DNA of 64,000 bases from Hypoxylon rubiginosum (Eukaryota; Ascomycota; Sordariomycetes; Xylariales; Hypoxylaceae): NCBI GenBank assembly GCA_902806565.1, contig CADCXA010000039.1, forward strand, positions 124,001 to 188,000, given 5' to 3'. Under the pieces are notes generated by a model, which searched no databases, was not told the origin of the DNA, and saw only the letters and a list, made by a program, of their open reading frames with translations. How positions within the stretch are numbered: position 1 is the stretch's first letter; each line of letters opens with the position of its first letter. Both the position numbers and the translations under genes were made by a program. Of this stretch, positions 21,896-33,163 are shown in pieces.

Positions 21896-24800
21896 ATGGA
21901 TCCATCCCGGCATCTTCAAGACCAGCAGAACGACGTCGACTTGATCATCCCCGGACAGCCACAGCAACGATGGAGACCAAACCTTCCGCATCATTTCTAC
22001 CCCTCCGGTGTAATCCCCTCCGGTGTCATGCCTCAACCGATAGAGCCCGATTTCAGGCAAATCCAAGTCCAAGTCCTGCCGCCTGCGGGATCACATGACG
22101 CCCTGAGCAACCTAGCCTCCGCCGCGGCCATCTCCGATGCCTTTAGCGTCTCCCCCACATCACCCGCCGGTCCTCCGAGGCTGCATGGCCAAGACGGTCC
22201 CTCCGCTTTCGTGGGGAGCGAGGAGCTCACGGCCGGCCCCTCGGTCGTCACCGCGCAGCAGAGAGAGCAGACGAGGGCGAGACGTCGCGTCCCCAACTCT
22301 CAGCGCAAGAGGACCCAAGTGAGTTGCGACGCCTGCAAGACCCGAAGATGCAAGTGCGTACGCCTCGGCGCCTCCTCCGAGACCGAGGCTGCGGGCGATG
22401 CGGGGCGGCCCGGCGACCTGCCTCCGTGCAAGTTGTGCGTCGAGACTGGAATCCGCTGTGTGACGACGATGCCACGGAAGCAACGAGTGTACGGGAGCGT
22501 CGAGAATCTGGACAAGAGATATCGCGCCCTCGAGGCCCTGGTGTCGGGCCTGTTCTTAGACCTAGATTCCAGGGCCTCTGCCGAAGAGTTGGTAGCATTC
22601 GGACGAGAAAGAGGGATAGCGATGCCCGACTTTAGCGAATCGGCCGATCAACCTCAGACTCCGTCGGCCGAGCAGCAAAGCGTACGGTCGAATCAGTCCG
22701 AATCTTCAGCGAGACAATCGGCAAAAGGGAAAAGGCCGAGCCTAGTCGTAACTGGCACCGATGCCGACAGGATGATACTACCCCCGGCCTACCTCATGAG
22801 AGTCAACCCGGGAGCAACCCCACAAACCCCACCCGACGCGGCTGTCGACGGCATCGCGGACCCCAGTACTGAACGTACGGGGCTGATACTGGATGCTACC
22901 GGCCGCCCACACTACGTAGGACCATCGGGTAGTCTTGCCTTCTTCGCAAAAATGCGCGAATTGTTCTCGCAAAGATTTGGCGCCATAAGGAGTCCCGACG
23001 ACCCCGAGCGCGAGGGCGGCCAGCTTGGGAGAGATAGGACGGGGCAGTTAACTAATAATCCGCTCGCCCAATCCCTAGGTGGAACTGGAGATCGCGGACG
23101 AGCCGGCGGATCTCCGTCAGAACATGAGGAATCGCCCGGTCACCAAAATTTGGACCACCTGGACGGCGACTCTCCGCCTCGGATATGCGAAGACATGCTC
23201 AGGGAGCATCCCGACGATCCCGAATTTTGGAGGTATCGCAAACGAGTATCCACGCTCAATCTGCCCCAACGAGACCGCGCGGACGCCTGCGTCGAAGCCT
23301 TCTTCCGCAACGTCCACCCTAATTTCATCTTGTTCCACCGGCTCACGTTCCAGAGCGCGTACGAAAAGATGTGGCGCTGCTGGGAAGCGCATCGAAGCAG
23401 TAGGAGCAAGGACGAGCGCGCCAAGGAAATTTCCGTCTCGGTCGGCTGGCTGTGTTGTCTGTACATGATATTCATCCTAGGATCTCGATCCCTTCCCCAG
23501 ACCGTTAACTCGCTCGAATTTCAGCGGAAGTGGTTCGCCCAAGTGGATAAGTTGCCTCCCCTTCTCGGCACCTCGAGTCTGCCGAACGTGTGCGCCTATA
23601 TGCTGTTTTCCCTGTACTATCACAACACCAACGACCGAACCAGCGCCTGGACGTTCCACGGCGCGGCCTGCCGTTTGTCGATAGCGCTCGGTATGCATCG
23701 CGAAAGCTCTTCGGACCTATTCGATCCGCTAGAGAGGCAACTTCGAAAGCTGGTTTGGTGGACGTCGTACGATTACGAGCAATTTCTATGCTGCTCGCTG
23801 GGGCGGCCGAGCGCCATCGACGATAGGGAGATGGACGTTGGAATCCCAAACGACGATTATCTGGACGCAAACCTCACACCTCCTTGCTACATACAGCATT
23901 CTGCTCGGCTGAATATGTTGCTCGCTGCTATTAGGCGCGGCATCTTTGACCCGGGCTTTGTTCCCGGAAGGATGTACTCGCGGGCCTTGGAATTCTTGGA
24001 AGCAGCCGCGTGCTGGGAAGACGATCTCCCGAGAGGCCTTAGACCCGTACCCTTCGAAGCGAGCTACGGCAATGCCAACCAATGGCGTAACGCCCTGATG
24101 CTTCACGTTCGGTATTATCACGCCCTGACTTTCCTGACGCGCCCGTTCCTCTTCGAAACGATCCAATCCGTCAACGGCGATGAACCTCTTGGGCCTGATG
24201 CGCGCAAGGTTAGAGCGCTAAGCAAAACTTGCCTAACTGCCGCTATGCGCTGCGGCGAGTTGATCATTACGTTATGGCGTGCCGGCCAACTCAACGGGGT
24301 TACCTGGATCGATATCTACTACGCGTACATGTCCTGCTTGGATATCTCGCTCGCACTGCTTTCTCCCGAGTCGCTCCATCAGGACGAAGAGCATCCAGAG
24401 GTCCGCAGGCCAGGACTTATACTAAAGTACACGACGAATGAGATGAAGGGTGTAGTACGGCAGCTGTGCGACGCCATGACGACGATCGAGCTATGCGGGA
24501 CGAACGCTCGCTTCGCCAAGGCGGCATTCGAGTTTGCAAGCGTGCTCGGAATCATCCCCGCCGAGAGGATCCTTTCTCTCCGGATGCAGGTTTCCGACTC
24601 GAAGGCGATGGCCGCGGGGGAGGACCCGAACGAAGGGAAACACACTGTCGACGGGTGGAAGGAGGCCCAGGGAGTCCTTAGGAACCGTGAGCAGGAAGCC
24701 CTGGTCAGCGGACTCGACCAAGGTATGTCCGGTATGCACGGCTATTATCCCCCAGGTAGCAGCGCCATGAACCTGGACTTCCAAGAGAACATCGACACCC

Positions 24801-25036
24801 TGCCAGCTGATTTCGTGCAATGGGATATGTGAGTTAACATCCGGGCATCTCGCCGAGTCATCCCAACCCCCCTTCTTGATTTCTGATCGTAGTTCACACC
24901 AGACGCTGACATATCGAATCTCAACAGGATACTGCCGCCTGCGCAATGGAGCGGGGCTTCGATAAATATGGATATGGACTGGGTTTGGCAATGCCCAAAT
25001 CAGAGTTGGCATGGTAATCATAACGAGGTCGCGTAG
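21896..25036 (+). CDS. Zn2Cys6 fungal transcription factor with fungal_trans domain
   Basis: The model has exons 21896-24828 and 24928-25036 (intron 99 bases, GTGAGT...CAACAG), giving 1013 residues. The binuclear zinc cluster uses C144, C147, C154, C178, C181 and C188 (C-x2-C-x6-C-x23-C-x2-C-x6-C). The loop of 23 residues between the two halves is long for the family. A conserved-looking stretch follows (PRKQRVYGSVENLDKRYRAL), probably linker and dimerisation helix. The middle-homology (fungal_trans) region runs from about 460 to 760 (DACVEAFFRNVHPNF, then GAACRLSIALGMHRES). Splicing replaces an immediate stop at the donor with a 35-residue tail rich in Trp and Asn. The protein should be nuclear and bind CGG-type sites; the target pathway cannot be told. 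Its 3' end faces BTN1 with 214 bases between the stops. Confidence 0.88.
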
Positions 25037-25250
25037 AGTAGATTCTTCGCCAATTGGGGGTCTGGGTCGGAGATATCTGCGTGCGGGCGCTGGGTAAGAT
25101 TGGTTACCTATGGGAGAGGCCCTTAGATAACATATCACCGGTCTAGTGAGCGTAACAATGTCCCAAGTTTGCAACGTCGGTTTCTACGGCAATGTTATAA
25201 AATGATTTGTGAACTAGATTCGAGCGCTACTTACTCCCTATTTCTCATTC

Positions 25251-26749
25251 CTAACCAACCTCGATCTTTTTACACCAGTCTCTCCCGTGCTGAACCTGCC
25301 AGTTGCAAAGTCGTCCTTCTAGAGTCATGCTGATGAATCCTGCGATGCAGATACCAGCACTGTCACTGACGCTGGTCGCGCCGAGGCTAAACTCTCGTTC
25401 TGCGGCCGGGACGTCTTCCATAATCTCGGCAAACGTGTTCACGTAGACGGCTCCGCCGAGGAGTCCCTCCCATAGTATAATCACGAAAACGATGTGCACG
25501 TTCGGGATAAATGCGAGGAGCGCATGTAGCGTCAAGAGCACTAGGTTGCCGACCTGGAGGAAGGAAGGGAGGTATAAGTGACGGATACGGACGAATGCAA
25601 TCGAGGAGCGGGAGACGAAGACGCCGAGCTGGTATAGGAACCCGTACATGGGATAGAAGTCTCGGTACTCCTTAAAAGGGGTCGACTCGAGCGGGAATAG
25701 CAAGGTAGGCGATACGCCTTGGTTGATAGTATATTCGGCGACGTAGACTAGCAGCAACGGAAGCATATACGGGAAGAACAGGAACTTCGCCCGCCGCACG
25801 TTTGCTCTAAACTTGGCCATTGGATCTGTTTCGTCCGCCACGGCGCCAGTAGACGCAGTCCCCGGCCCAGGCACGAGCAGACTAGATGTCGCATTGGCCG
25901 CAGGTATGTCGTTCTCGACACCGTCCTGCTCTACGTCCCGACCCGGCACAGCCTGGTATTCTTTTGCCTTCTTCCCTTGGCGAAGCGGCCCCTTAGGGAG
26001 TATCAGGAAGAAGCTAGCGAGCATGATGACGGGCAGGAAAGCCGACGCCAGCAGGCTGTTCCTCACGCTGAAGCCGAGCCAGTCGGTAAACATAACATAC
26101 AACCCAGCCCCGACAAGCCCCGCGGCGCCGGTGCCGCTCCCCCACGCGGCCAGGCTCATGCGGCCGTAGTAGTGCGTGAGGCCGAGGAAGCTGAGCTCGC
26201 CGGCGCCGCTCGCCAGGCTCGCGAGCACGACGCCGGCCATCTTGGCGCCGACGGACCGGTCGGGCGGCGTGAGCGCGATCATGAACATGCCGAGCGACGA
26301 GCATGCGACGAAGGCGACGATGCGCAGCCAGTAGGGGACCCTGTGTATGAAGTAGGGCGCGACGAGCTTGGTGAGGAAGGACGGGAGGACGTCGGCGAGG
26401 AGGACGAGTCCCTTGGGGACGTCGGAGCCGACGAGGTCTTGGGCGGCGGAGAGGATGATTACGTAGAGGACGTTGTTGATTAGGCCTGGCCGACAGAGTT
26501 GTTGTTAGTAACGGTGGAATTATAGGGGGCTTCGAATTAGGGGACACAGCTAGACACACAGAGTGCGAGGCAAATGTATAATGCAAGACCGAAGAGGACG
26601 TACGTACCGAAGAGCCAGAAGGCGACCAGCACCGACGCGTCGGCGTTCCGAAATACAGAGGCTAACCGGGCCCGGTAAAGAGCCCATGACGAGGAGGGCG
26701 AGCCGGGCATCGGTAATAGGAGACCTGACGACGACGGTGAGCGGCTCAT
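25251..26749 (-). CDS. BTN1: Battenin/CLN3-family lysosomal-vacuolar membrane protein
   Basis: The model has exons 26749-26608 and 26485-25251 with a 122-base intron (GTACGT...GGCCAG), giving 458 residues, normal for the family. The splice joins FWLFG to [19 protein letters not shown], the conserved opening of CLN3 proteins. About ten or eleven hydrophobic segments follow, with the family signatures [46 protein letters not shown] and [12 protein letters not shown] hydrophilic loop of about 60 residues lies near the middle. Battenin sits in the vacuolar membrane and affects vacuolar pH and basic amino acid or phosphodiester export; loss of human CLN3 causes Batten disease (family knowledge). 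The ATG at 26749 gives a Ser-rich N-terminus as in other fungi. The gene converges on the Zn2Cys6 gene; I see no functional link between them. Confidence 0.94.
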
Positions 26750-27410
26750 TCTCTGCGGAGGAGGAGACGTTCTGGGATTCTCGGTGTCGTGCGCAGGCCT
26801 AAGATCATCTCTCGAGTTTTGTCTGTGTTCGTGTACGGCGTAGGTAATCTGGTGATAAGGACACGGGAATTGCATCCCTGCTAAGCATTGACGTAGCTTG
26901 TATTAGTGCGCTATGGTACCCCATGGATGCGTGTAAGTGCATAAGGGGTAGGTTCCCAAGCTTATCGTTACCAAGTAGGCGGGTGAGGGGCACTAAAGGA
27001 GCTCCAGATCCAGATAGTGTATAAGACCCCGCCTACCCCCGCCTACCCCTACCTAAGCTGCAAGTGATCCGATCACCATGACGATTCAAAGTCTGGGAGG
27101 TGTGAAGATGCAACCCGCTTCTTACATGAAGGGATTGGATGTATTTCAATACAACATCATTGCACAGAAGGGGGAGCGAAGCCAGTCGTAAAGGAACGTG
27201 CTCTCGTATATCATATGCCCGCGGTCGACTACCTACCCCTTAGGAACCCCTTGGATAAGCAGTTTTACTTGATATTCACCTAAATGCCACATCATACGGG
27301 TACATGTGCTTGCGTCGCATGGTCGACTGAGGTGCGGCGTCTAAATATGGTAGTGTTGGATTCACTAACTACAGCCTTGAACCATCATGGGCAAATTCGA
27401 GTTTGTCATT
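26750..27410. other. Intergenic region between two minus-strand genes
   Basis: This holds the BTN1 promoter and the 3' flank of the acyltransferase-like gene. A near-duplicated CCCCGCCTAC element occurs at about 27026-27050. There is no supportable gene. Confidence 0.45.
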
Positions 27411-28544
27411 TCAAAATGCCAACAAAACTCGTTCGCTATACTCGGTAGGCCTGCCAAAGGTAACTTGAGCCTTCTTACTCTTCAAGTCCATTATGATGTT
27501 GAACAGAGTCTGGGACCTGCATTCGCCTTCCTGCTTCCTGCAGATAGACGAAGGGTAGCCCTCGGTGTCCTTGAAGACCTCAAAGATCTTATCGACCGTC
27601 GGGTCCTTCAGGTCGGCCGTGAGCGCCCTCATCCGCGCCAGTCGCGCGGGGGAATCCTTTAGCCACCCGGGCTCGTCGATGTCGGGATGGTCAAGGATTA
27701 GGTGGTTCGAGTGACAGATCCGCCCCTTCTCGTCCATGGCGAGCTCCTTCACCCAGCTACTGGTGCACTCGAGGCTGACGGGCCCCGTCGCGTCGCTCAC
27801 CAGGAGGTGGCCGCCCCCCGCGACGCCGACGGACTTGATCCGCCTCACGGCCTCGTCCCGCGACTTGGCTTCCATCGCGGCCCGGAGCGCGATGTGCACG
27901 GGCATCTTGGACCGGTCCAGGCCGCGGCAGCGGATCGCGTTTAGGCAGACGCCTACGCCGTTCGAGTTGAACCCGATCTTCCCTATGATGCCGGCCTCGG
28001 TGACCATCGAGATGTCGGGTATGTCCGTGCCCGTGTGCGATATGTGGTACACTATCAGGTTGGGCGTCTGCTCGGCCCTCCAGTCCCAGTTCTGGCAGAG
28101 GAACGAATCCGACTCGGTGAGCACGCTGAAGCTCGTGCAGCCGTCGCTAGGGAAGTCGCTGGAATCCTTGGACTTGTCGGAGAAGAGACCAAAGTTGATC
28201 TCGGACCGGACGTTCAGCGCTAGAATGTCTAGGAACGGTACGCCCGCCCCATCAGCAATCCCCCTGATCTCCTCGACGTAGCGCGGTTCAATGTTTCTTA
28301 GCGGTTCGATATATTTTGACGCTTCTTGCAGAACCTGTGGCCAGCTCATGGATGCCGACTCCCATAATAACTGCTTATAGAAATCAAGAGACCCGTCTAC
28401 TTTCTCTTTCGCTAGTTTACCATGGGTAAGTCCGATCTTTCGACGTCTCAGTATAGTCCGCTAAGAGAAGGAGATAATGGTTGTTGGGAGGATCTTTGGA
28501 AGACAAACCTCGTAAGGAGTCCCGCTGCATCGTACTTCGAGCAT
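27411..28544 (-). CDS. Acyl-CoA:6-aminopenicillanic acid acyltransferase-like protein (peptidase family C45)
   Basis: The model has exons 28544-28509 (only 12 codons) and 28436-27411 with a 72-base intron (GTTTGT...GAAAG), giving 353 residues against 357 for the Penicillium chrysogenum enzyme. The spliced start MLEVRCSGTPYEIGLTHG matches the family opening. The motif SDGCTSFSV places the N-terminal nucleophile at C112, so self-cleavage between G111 and C112 into small and large subunits is expected. The downstream motifs NWDWR and GKIGFNSNGVGVCLNA are also family marks. The C-terminus is LLAF, with no SKL/ARL-type peroxisomal signal, so a cytosolic location is likely. Such relatives are common in fungi that make no penicillin and their substrates are mostly unknown; an amide hydrolase or acyltransferase acting on an acylated peptide or amine is inferred. 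No NRPS is nearby. Confidence 0.88.
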
Positions 28545-30115
28545 TGTTGCTTTACTTGATGTGGATAATCTATATGAATTGGTAAGCCCTTGCGAAACCA
28601 CGCATCCAAGCCTTTGCTTAGGCGACGAATAATTAATATGATAGTGAAGAAAGGGAGTTGTAGAGTAGAAGCGATTTCTTATGTGATCGTTTCTCCGCAC
28701 GAACGACAGGTTGCATATATCTCAACATTTCGCATTCGTACTCGGTGCGCGGTGACGAAGTCTCCTGAGGAATATTTTACTCAAATACTCTGTTCTTACT
28801 CTGTTCTCGTGATGAATTATAACCTCTCCGAGAGCATCAGCTAATGAACATACCTACCTAATAGTCTAGTAATCCATAATGCTCAACAGCCTTCATACCA
28901 AGTAATATACCTCAATACCTACCGGTACTCAGTTATCTGTTTTCGCCGCACCAGTTTTCTCCTGAGAATGGATCTATGTAGGTAGGTAGGTTAGAATAGG
29001 ATATTATTTCGCCTTAGATGTATCCCTTCTCTTTCTCCTATTCTTAGTACTATTTTCCTAAATCTAAAGGGATGAATAAATTTACTTATAAAAGGCCCAG
29101 GGAGACATTATGTCATTATGCAGACGGCCAGCTTGGCTATCTTCATCCGGCATCTTCCCCTCCTCACAATCAAGATTCTTCAGAATTTATTTTTGGAACG
29201 ATCTTGGAGATGGTCACAACCTCTTCACATCTCATGGCAACAAGGAAGATATTTCAAATGCCATACGAAACAAACCTTATCGTTCCTGTTGTATGAAATT
29301 AGGTAGTGAAACAAGTTCGGATAGATCCTGGAAGATGCCCCTATGGCCACTGACCTGGGCTACCTTAGCTGCCTTGATGGATAAGATTCTATCGAGGCAC
29401 TACACGGAACAAGGGGATACGGAGATACGACGGCGATCACTACCTTGCGTATCTTTTCGTTACGTTAAGCCACCCTCTCTGCCTCTTTCTCTTCGCTCAT
29501 TCAGTTCCACAAATACCACCCTGCCACCATACACAAGAGCTCAGCCTGTCTGAATTCCGTACAATGATGTACATGGCTGCGACGTGCGACGTACGATGTA
29601 CGACATGCTCATATGCGACATGCCCAGCCAGACTGCCAGGCCCACGCTCTCCAGGGCCAAGGTGTTAGAGGTACGTCGTGGCGTCATCTAATGCACCAGA
29701 GGCTCTAAGGGATACTATATTGGGACGGTGTGGTTGCAAGTGCCTGCCTGCGCCAGCCAATATACCGTTCTCTATCCCCTGCAGGCAACCTGAAGGAAGT
29801 CCTAAGATGGGGGCAATACAGACACACTAAACGGGGCTGATGAGCGCCCTCCCCGTACCTGACCTCGGAGAGAGCCTCGTTGCCTCCATGCCTCCATACA
29901 ATTGCAGCCTTTTTATAGAATTAAGAATATAAGTTTCTTCTCTCCAACATTTCGGTGTGCCTTCGTTTCCTGACCTGTGCGAACCCCGTGGACATATATA
30001 CCAGATCACGCGCTAACATCACCACCCTCCAACTCGATCTTGGCTACTCGGCATTGGCAATACTTACATTTAGTTATCCTATAAAGCCACAGGGACGAAG
30101 CGTTGTGTAATCAAG
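28545..30115. other. Divergent intergenic region (1.6 kb)
   Basis: This separates the acyltransferase-like gene (left, minus) from the App1-like gene (right, plus) and must contain both promoters. TAGGTAGGTAGG occurs at about 28977-28992. A 147-codon frame at 29110-29553 has no recognisable domain. A run of nested CGACGTGCGACGTACGA-like words lies at 29577-29625. Confidence 0.45.
30080..30086 (+). promoter_or_regulatory. TATA-like element before the App1-like gene
   Basis: TATAAAG lies 29 bases before the ATG. This is close for a TATA box unless the leader is extremely short, so the call is weak. Confidence 0.2.
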
Positions 30116-31494
30116 ATGGCGAACCCTTACAAGTACACGGCTGCTATCGACATGCAGAACCGCACGCGAAAGGAGCGTCGATTCGACGAGGTCGAGCGCG
30201 ACCTCCCTAACGTTTCTCCACCTGCGCAAGCATTGATCTCCATCGACAAAGCTTCTAGCATTCTATCCTACCTCGGCAGGAAGAATCCATTCCCACGTTC
30301 GATTACAGACAAAGATACGGTTTGGTTGCTAGACAATACTGCGTACCGCAACGAGAGAACAGGAAAATGGGAGGCAGAGTTCATCACGGCTGCCTTCTCC
30401 CAGGACGCGTCTTGCGCCGTTATTGACGTCGTAAGCGCTGTGGCTGGGAAGATCGACCTGGACGAGAACGATCCAAACTATCCCACCATCGAGGAGCGAA
30501 TTCGGCCGTTCTTACAGGATATCAAGCCGGGCGCACAGGTGAATGCGGTTCACGGAGGGAGTACGCCATTGAAACTCGGCCCTGGCGGTAGGAATGGTAT
30601 TAGTAGCGATATCAAGAGCCTTCCAGGCAGCGGCAGCGAACACGATGGCCATCTTGTTCCCACGTCTGCTAAGGTGCCTAAAGGTACCGACGGCATTCTA
30701 AAGATGAAGACATTCTACGCCGAGCCCCAAGGTTGGGGCGTGATATCTGGTAAGCTCTGAGCCGGTTATGTTTTATAACCTGAGTAATTAATAGCTAATG
30801 CCTTGTAGATATCGACGACACGATCAAGATTACCCAGACGAGCGATCCTATTGGTATCCTACGGACGACGTTCCTCGACACGCCCGAGCCCTGCCCCGGG
30901 ATGCCCGAGCTATATCAGTTTATCCAGTCTATCATTCAAGAGACATTACCACCCTGGTTCTACTTGTCGGCCTCTCCGTACAACCTGTATTCTTTCTTGC
31001 GAGAGTTTCGCCAGCAACATTATCCCCACGGCACCATCATCCTGCGCGATGCCAGCTGGATGAGCTTGCCGGGACTACTGACGACTCTCACTCTTGGTAC
31101 CGAAGACTACAAAGTGGATCGTATGGACAAGATCCATTCGTGGGTCCCCCAGAGAAAGATGGTTTGCATTGGCGATTCGACTCAGTCTGACCCCGAGGCC
31201 TACGGTGAGATGTAAGTTATCTACTTTTCCTCAAGTCAAGACCAATGATCCTCCTTATGCGCAATGCTAATATTGTACGAAACAACCTAAAGTTATCGAA
31301 AGTACCCCGGCTGGGTCAAGGTGATTCTTATCCGCAAGGTAGAAGACATCGCAGCTATCGGCATCGAAGCCAAGAACGAGCCTGAGCGGTTCGAGAAGGC
31401 TTTCGAAGGTGTACCGCGTGACGTATGGCATGTGTTCTCAGATCCGGTCGAATGCAAGAAGTTGGTTCAGGAGGCGGTCTCGAAGTCCCCCTAA
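30116..31494 (+). CDS. App1-type Mg-dependent phosphatidate phosphatase (DUF2183)
   Basis: The model has exons 30116-30749, 30809-31211 and 31293-31494 (introns 59 and 81 bases, donors GTAAGC and GTAAGT), giving 412 residues. The first splice completes the catalytic motif: WGVIS joins DIDDTIK, a DxDxT phosphatase motif of the HAD superfamily, with D212 and D214 as nucleophile and acid/base. This and the following region (PEPCPGMPELYQF, LSASPYNLYSFLREF, KHKI-type IHSWVPQRKMVCIGDSTQSDPE) match the catalytic half of yeast App1. That enzyme dephosphorylates phosphatidate to diacylglycerol at actin patches and endocytic sites (family knowledge). The N-terminal 200 residues carry the App1-like module with VWLLDNTAYRNERTG. 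The long C-terminal proline-rich tail of yeast App1 (587 residues) is absent, so binding to SH3 partners may be lost or differ. Confidence 0.88.
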
Positions 31495-32244
31495 GTAATA
31501 GAGTGTGGTGCGGGTTATTGTCTCTAATCCATGAAGTGGTTTCTTTGAGGCGTCGTTCTTTTCTCCGTTCCATTCATGTTTTCCTCATTTCGTATCCTCC
31601 TCTTGATACCCCTACATGAGACCAAATATGAGAGCTCTTACATCCCATTATTTTCCGCTTAGCAGCGGGTGCGTCCGGGATGATTGCCTTGATACTGTCT
31701 TCCGTTCTGTTTGTGCTTATACTCGTTGGCTCGGTGAGTGTTCGTCGCGACGGCATGATTTGGACCTCTCGGAATATTTCCAGCTGCCACACCAACATAC
31801 CCGTTGCCGGCTTACATGACGCCCCGATTCAGTCTACAACGTCATATTATTGGTGATGGTCCCCCACATATCGTATTATCTGCATACCTACCTCCTGGTA
31901 GTACATGCAGATTACCCCGCCTGTCGTATGTAGGTACGGCAATATTTTGTCCAATCCTCATCGTCATAGCAAAGTCGGACTTAACGGGCTCTAGTAGTTT
32001 CTGTTTAGATGTGTTAAATCCAAGGCATCGGCATCATAGGGTGGGCTCACTCAACTCCTCTATTTGTGGAGCTCCTTGTACTTCAGCCTCGACATCTGCT
32101 ATGAATCATCTCTTCTACACTCCTCGAATTTCAGTTCTTGTTCGGGGCATTCGTACAGTTCCACCAAAGTCATATCCATTTGTGAAGCCACTCTCTACAC
32201 GTCAGCACCCCAGTTGTCCTACCGTTCGGCTATATCACCCCACC
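31495..32244. other. Intergenic or leader region of the GST gene
   Basis: This is the 3' flank of the App1-like gene, then the promoter and leader of the GST gene. An in-frame upstream ATG at 32101 could extend the GST by 48 residues (see that gene). There is nothing else that I can support. Confidence 0.45.
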
Positions 32245-33163
32245 ATGTCTGCTCCTAAGCGCCAGAAATCCTCTAAAGATGTACCGTACGAGCTCATCTA
32301 TTGGCCTGGCATACCCGGCCGTGGTGAGCACATTCGCCTAGCTCTAGAAGAGGCCGGAGCAACGTATACAGATACGGCACAAATCGAGAAGGGCATAGAG
32401 CAAGTAACGGCGCAGATCTCCGAAGGCAATGTCGGCGACGACCTCAACCCCCCACCCCTCGCGCCGCCGATCCTTCGTCACGGTGATCTCCTCATCTCAC
32501 AGACTCCTAACATCCTATTATACTTGGGGCCGCGACTTGGACTAGTCCCGCCCGAGGATGACGAGGAGCACCCGGACGCCCTATACAAGGTCAACGCGCT
32601 GGTCCTCACGGCTCTCGACGGTCTGAGCAACGAGGTACACGACTGCCATCACCCTATTGCGACGGGTCTGTACTACGAGGACCAGAAGGAAGAGGCGAAA
32701 CGGAAGAGCAAGGATTTTGTCGACAACCGACTCCCGAAATTCCTAGGCTACTTCGAGCGCGTGCTGCAGGGCAAGGCCAGCGGCGAGGGTCCGTGGCTAT
32801 ATGGCGGTCAACTAACATATGCAGATTTGGTGCTTTTCCAGGTGAGCTCCTTTGTTTTTCTCCTTGCTCGCTTTTACAGCCATATTGGATTATCGGCGTT
32901 TACGCAGGCGCTTGACGGGTGAAGAGGTAGATATGCTAATAAACCGCCTTCAGTGCGTCGACGGTATCAAGTATGCCTTCAGAAAGGCTCTCTCCGCCGC
33001 CGAAAAGTCGGGAAAGTACGCCCACGTCTTCAAGCTGTACGACGCCGTCAAGGAGCGGCCTAGGATTCAGGAATACCTGGCCAGCAAAAGGAGGCAGGAG
33101 TACTCGATGGGAATTTACCGTTACTATGAGGAGTTAGATTTCGGCCCCGAGGGACGTGATTAA
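32245..33163 (+). CDS. Glutathione S-transferase-like protein
   Basis: The model has exons 32245-32841 and 32954-33163 (intron 112 bases, GTGAGC...TTCAG), giving 268 residues. The N-terminal thioredoxin-like domain starts YELIYWPGIPGRGEHIRLAL; the PGRGEHIRL helix is the usual GST opening. The glutathione-site motif appears as LLISQTPNILLYLG. The all-helical C-domain runs from about 120 to 250 and includes GGQLTYADLVLFQ, where the N-capping Thr/Asp of GSTs is present, and the intron falls just after this motif. The enzyme should conjugate or reduce electrophiles with glutathione in the cytosol; the substrate is unknown. An alternative ATG at 32101, in frame, would add MNHLFYTPRISVLVRGIRTV and 28 more residues, Arg/Ser-rich and almost free of acids, like a mitochondrial presequence. 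I chose 32245 because ACCATG there has the better context and homologs start near it. Confidence 0.88.

Noticed and set aside
26014..26586. 190-codon minus-strand frame
   Set aside because: It is another reading frame over BTN1 exon 2, rich in Arg/Pro, with no domain.
29110..29553. 147-codon plus-strand frame
   Set aside because: No recognisable domain, mixed low-complexity composition, no splice partner; it lies in the divergent promoter region.
31804..32244. Far-upstream extension of the GST frame
   Set aside because: The part before 32101 has no Arg-rich leader or domain and begins right after the App1-like 3' flank; only the ATG at 32101 deserves notice.
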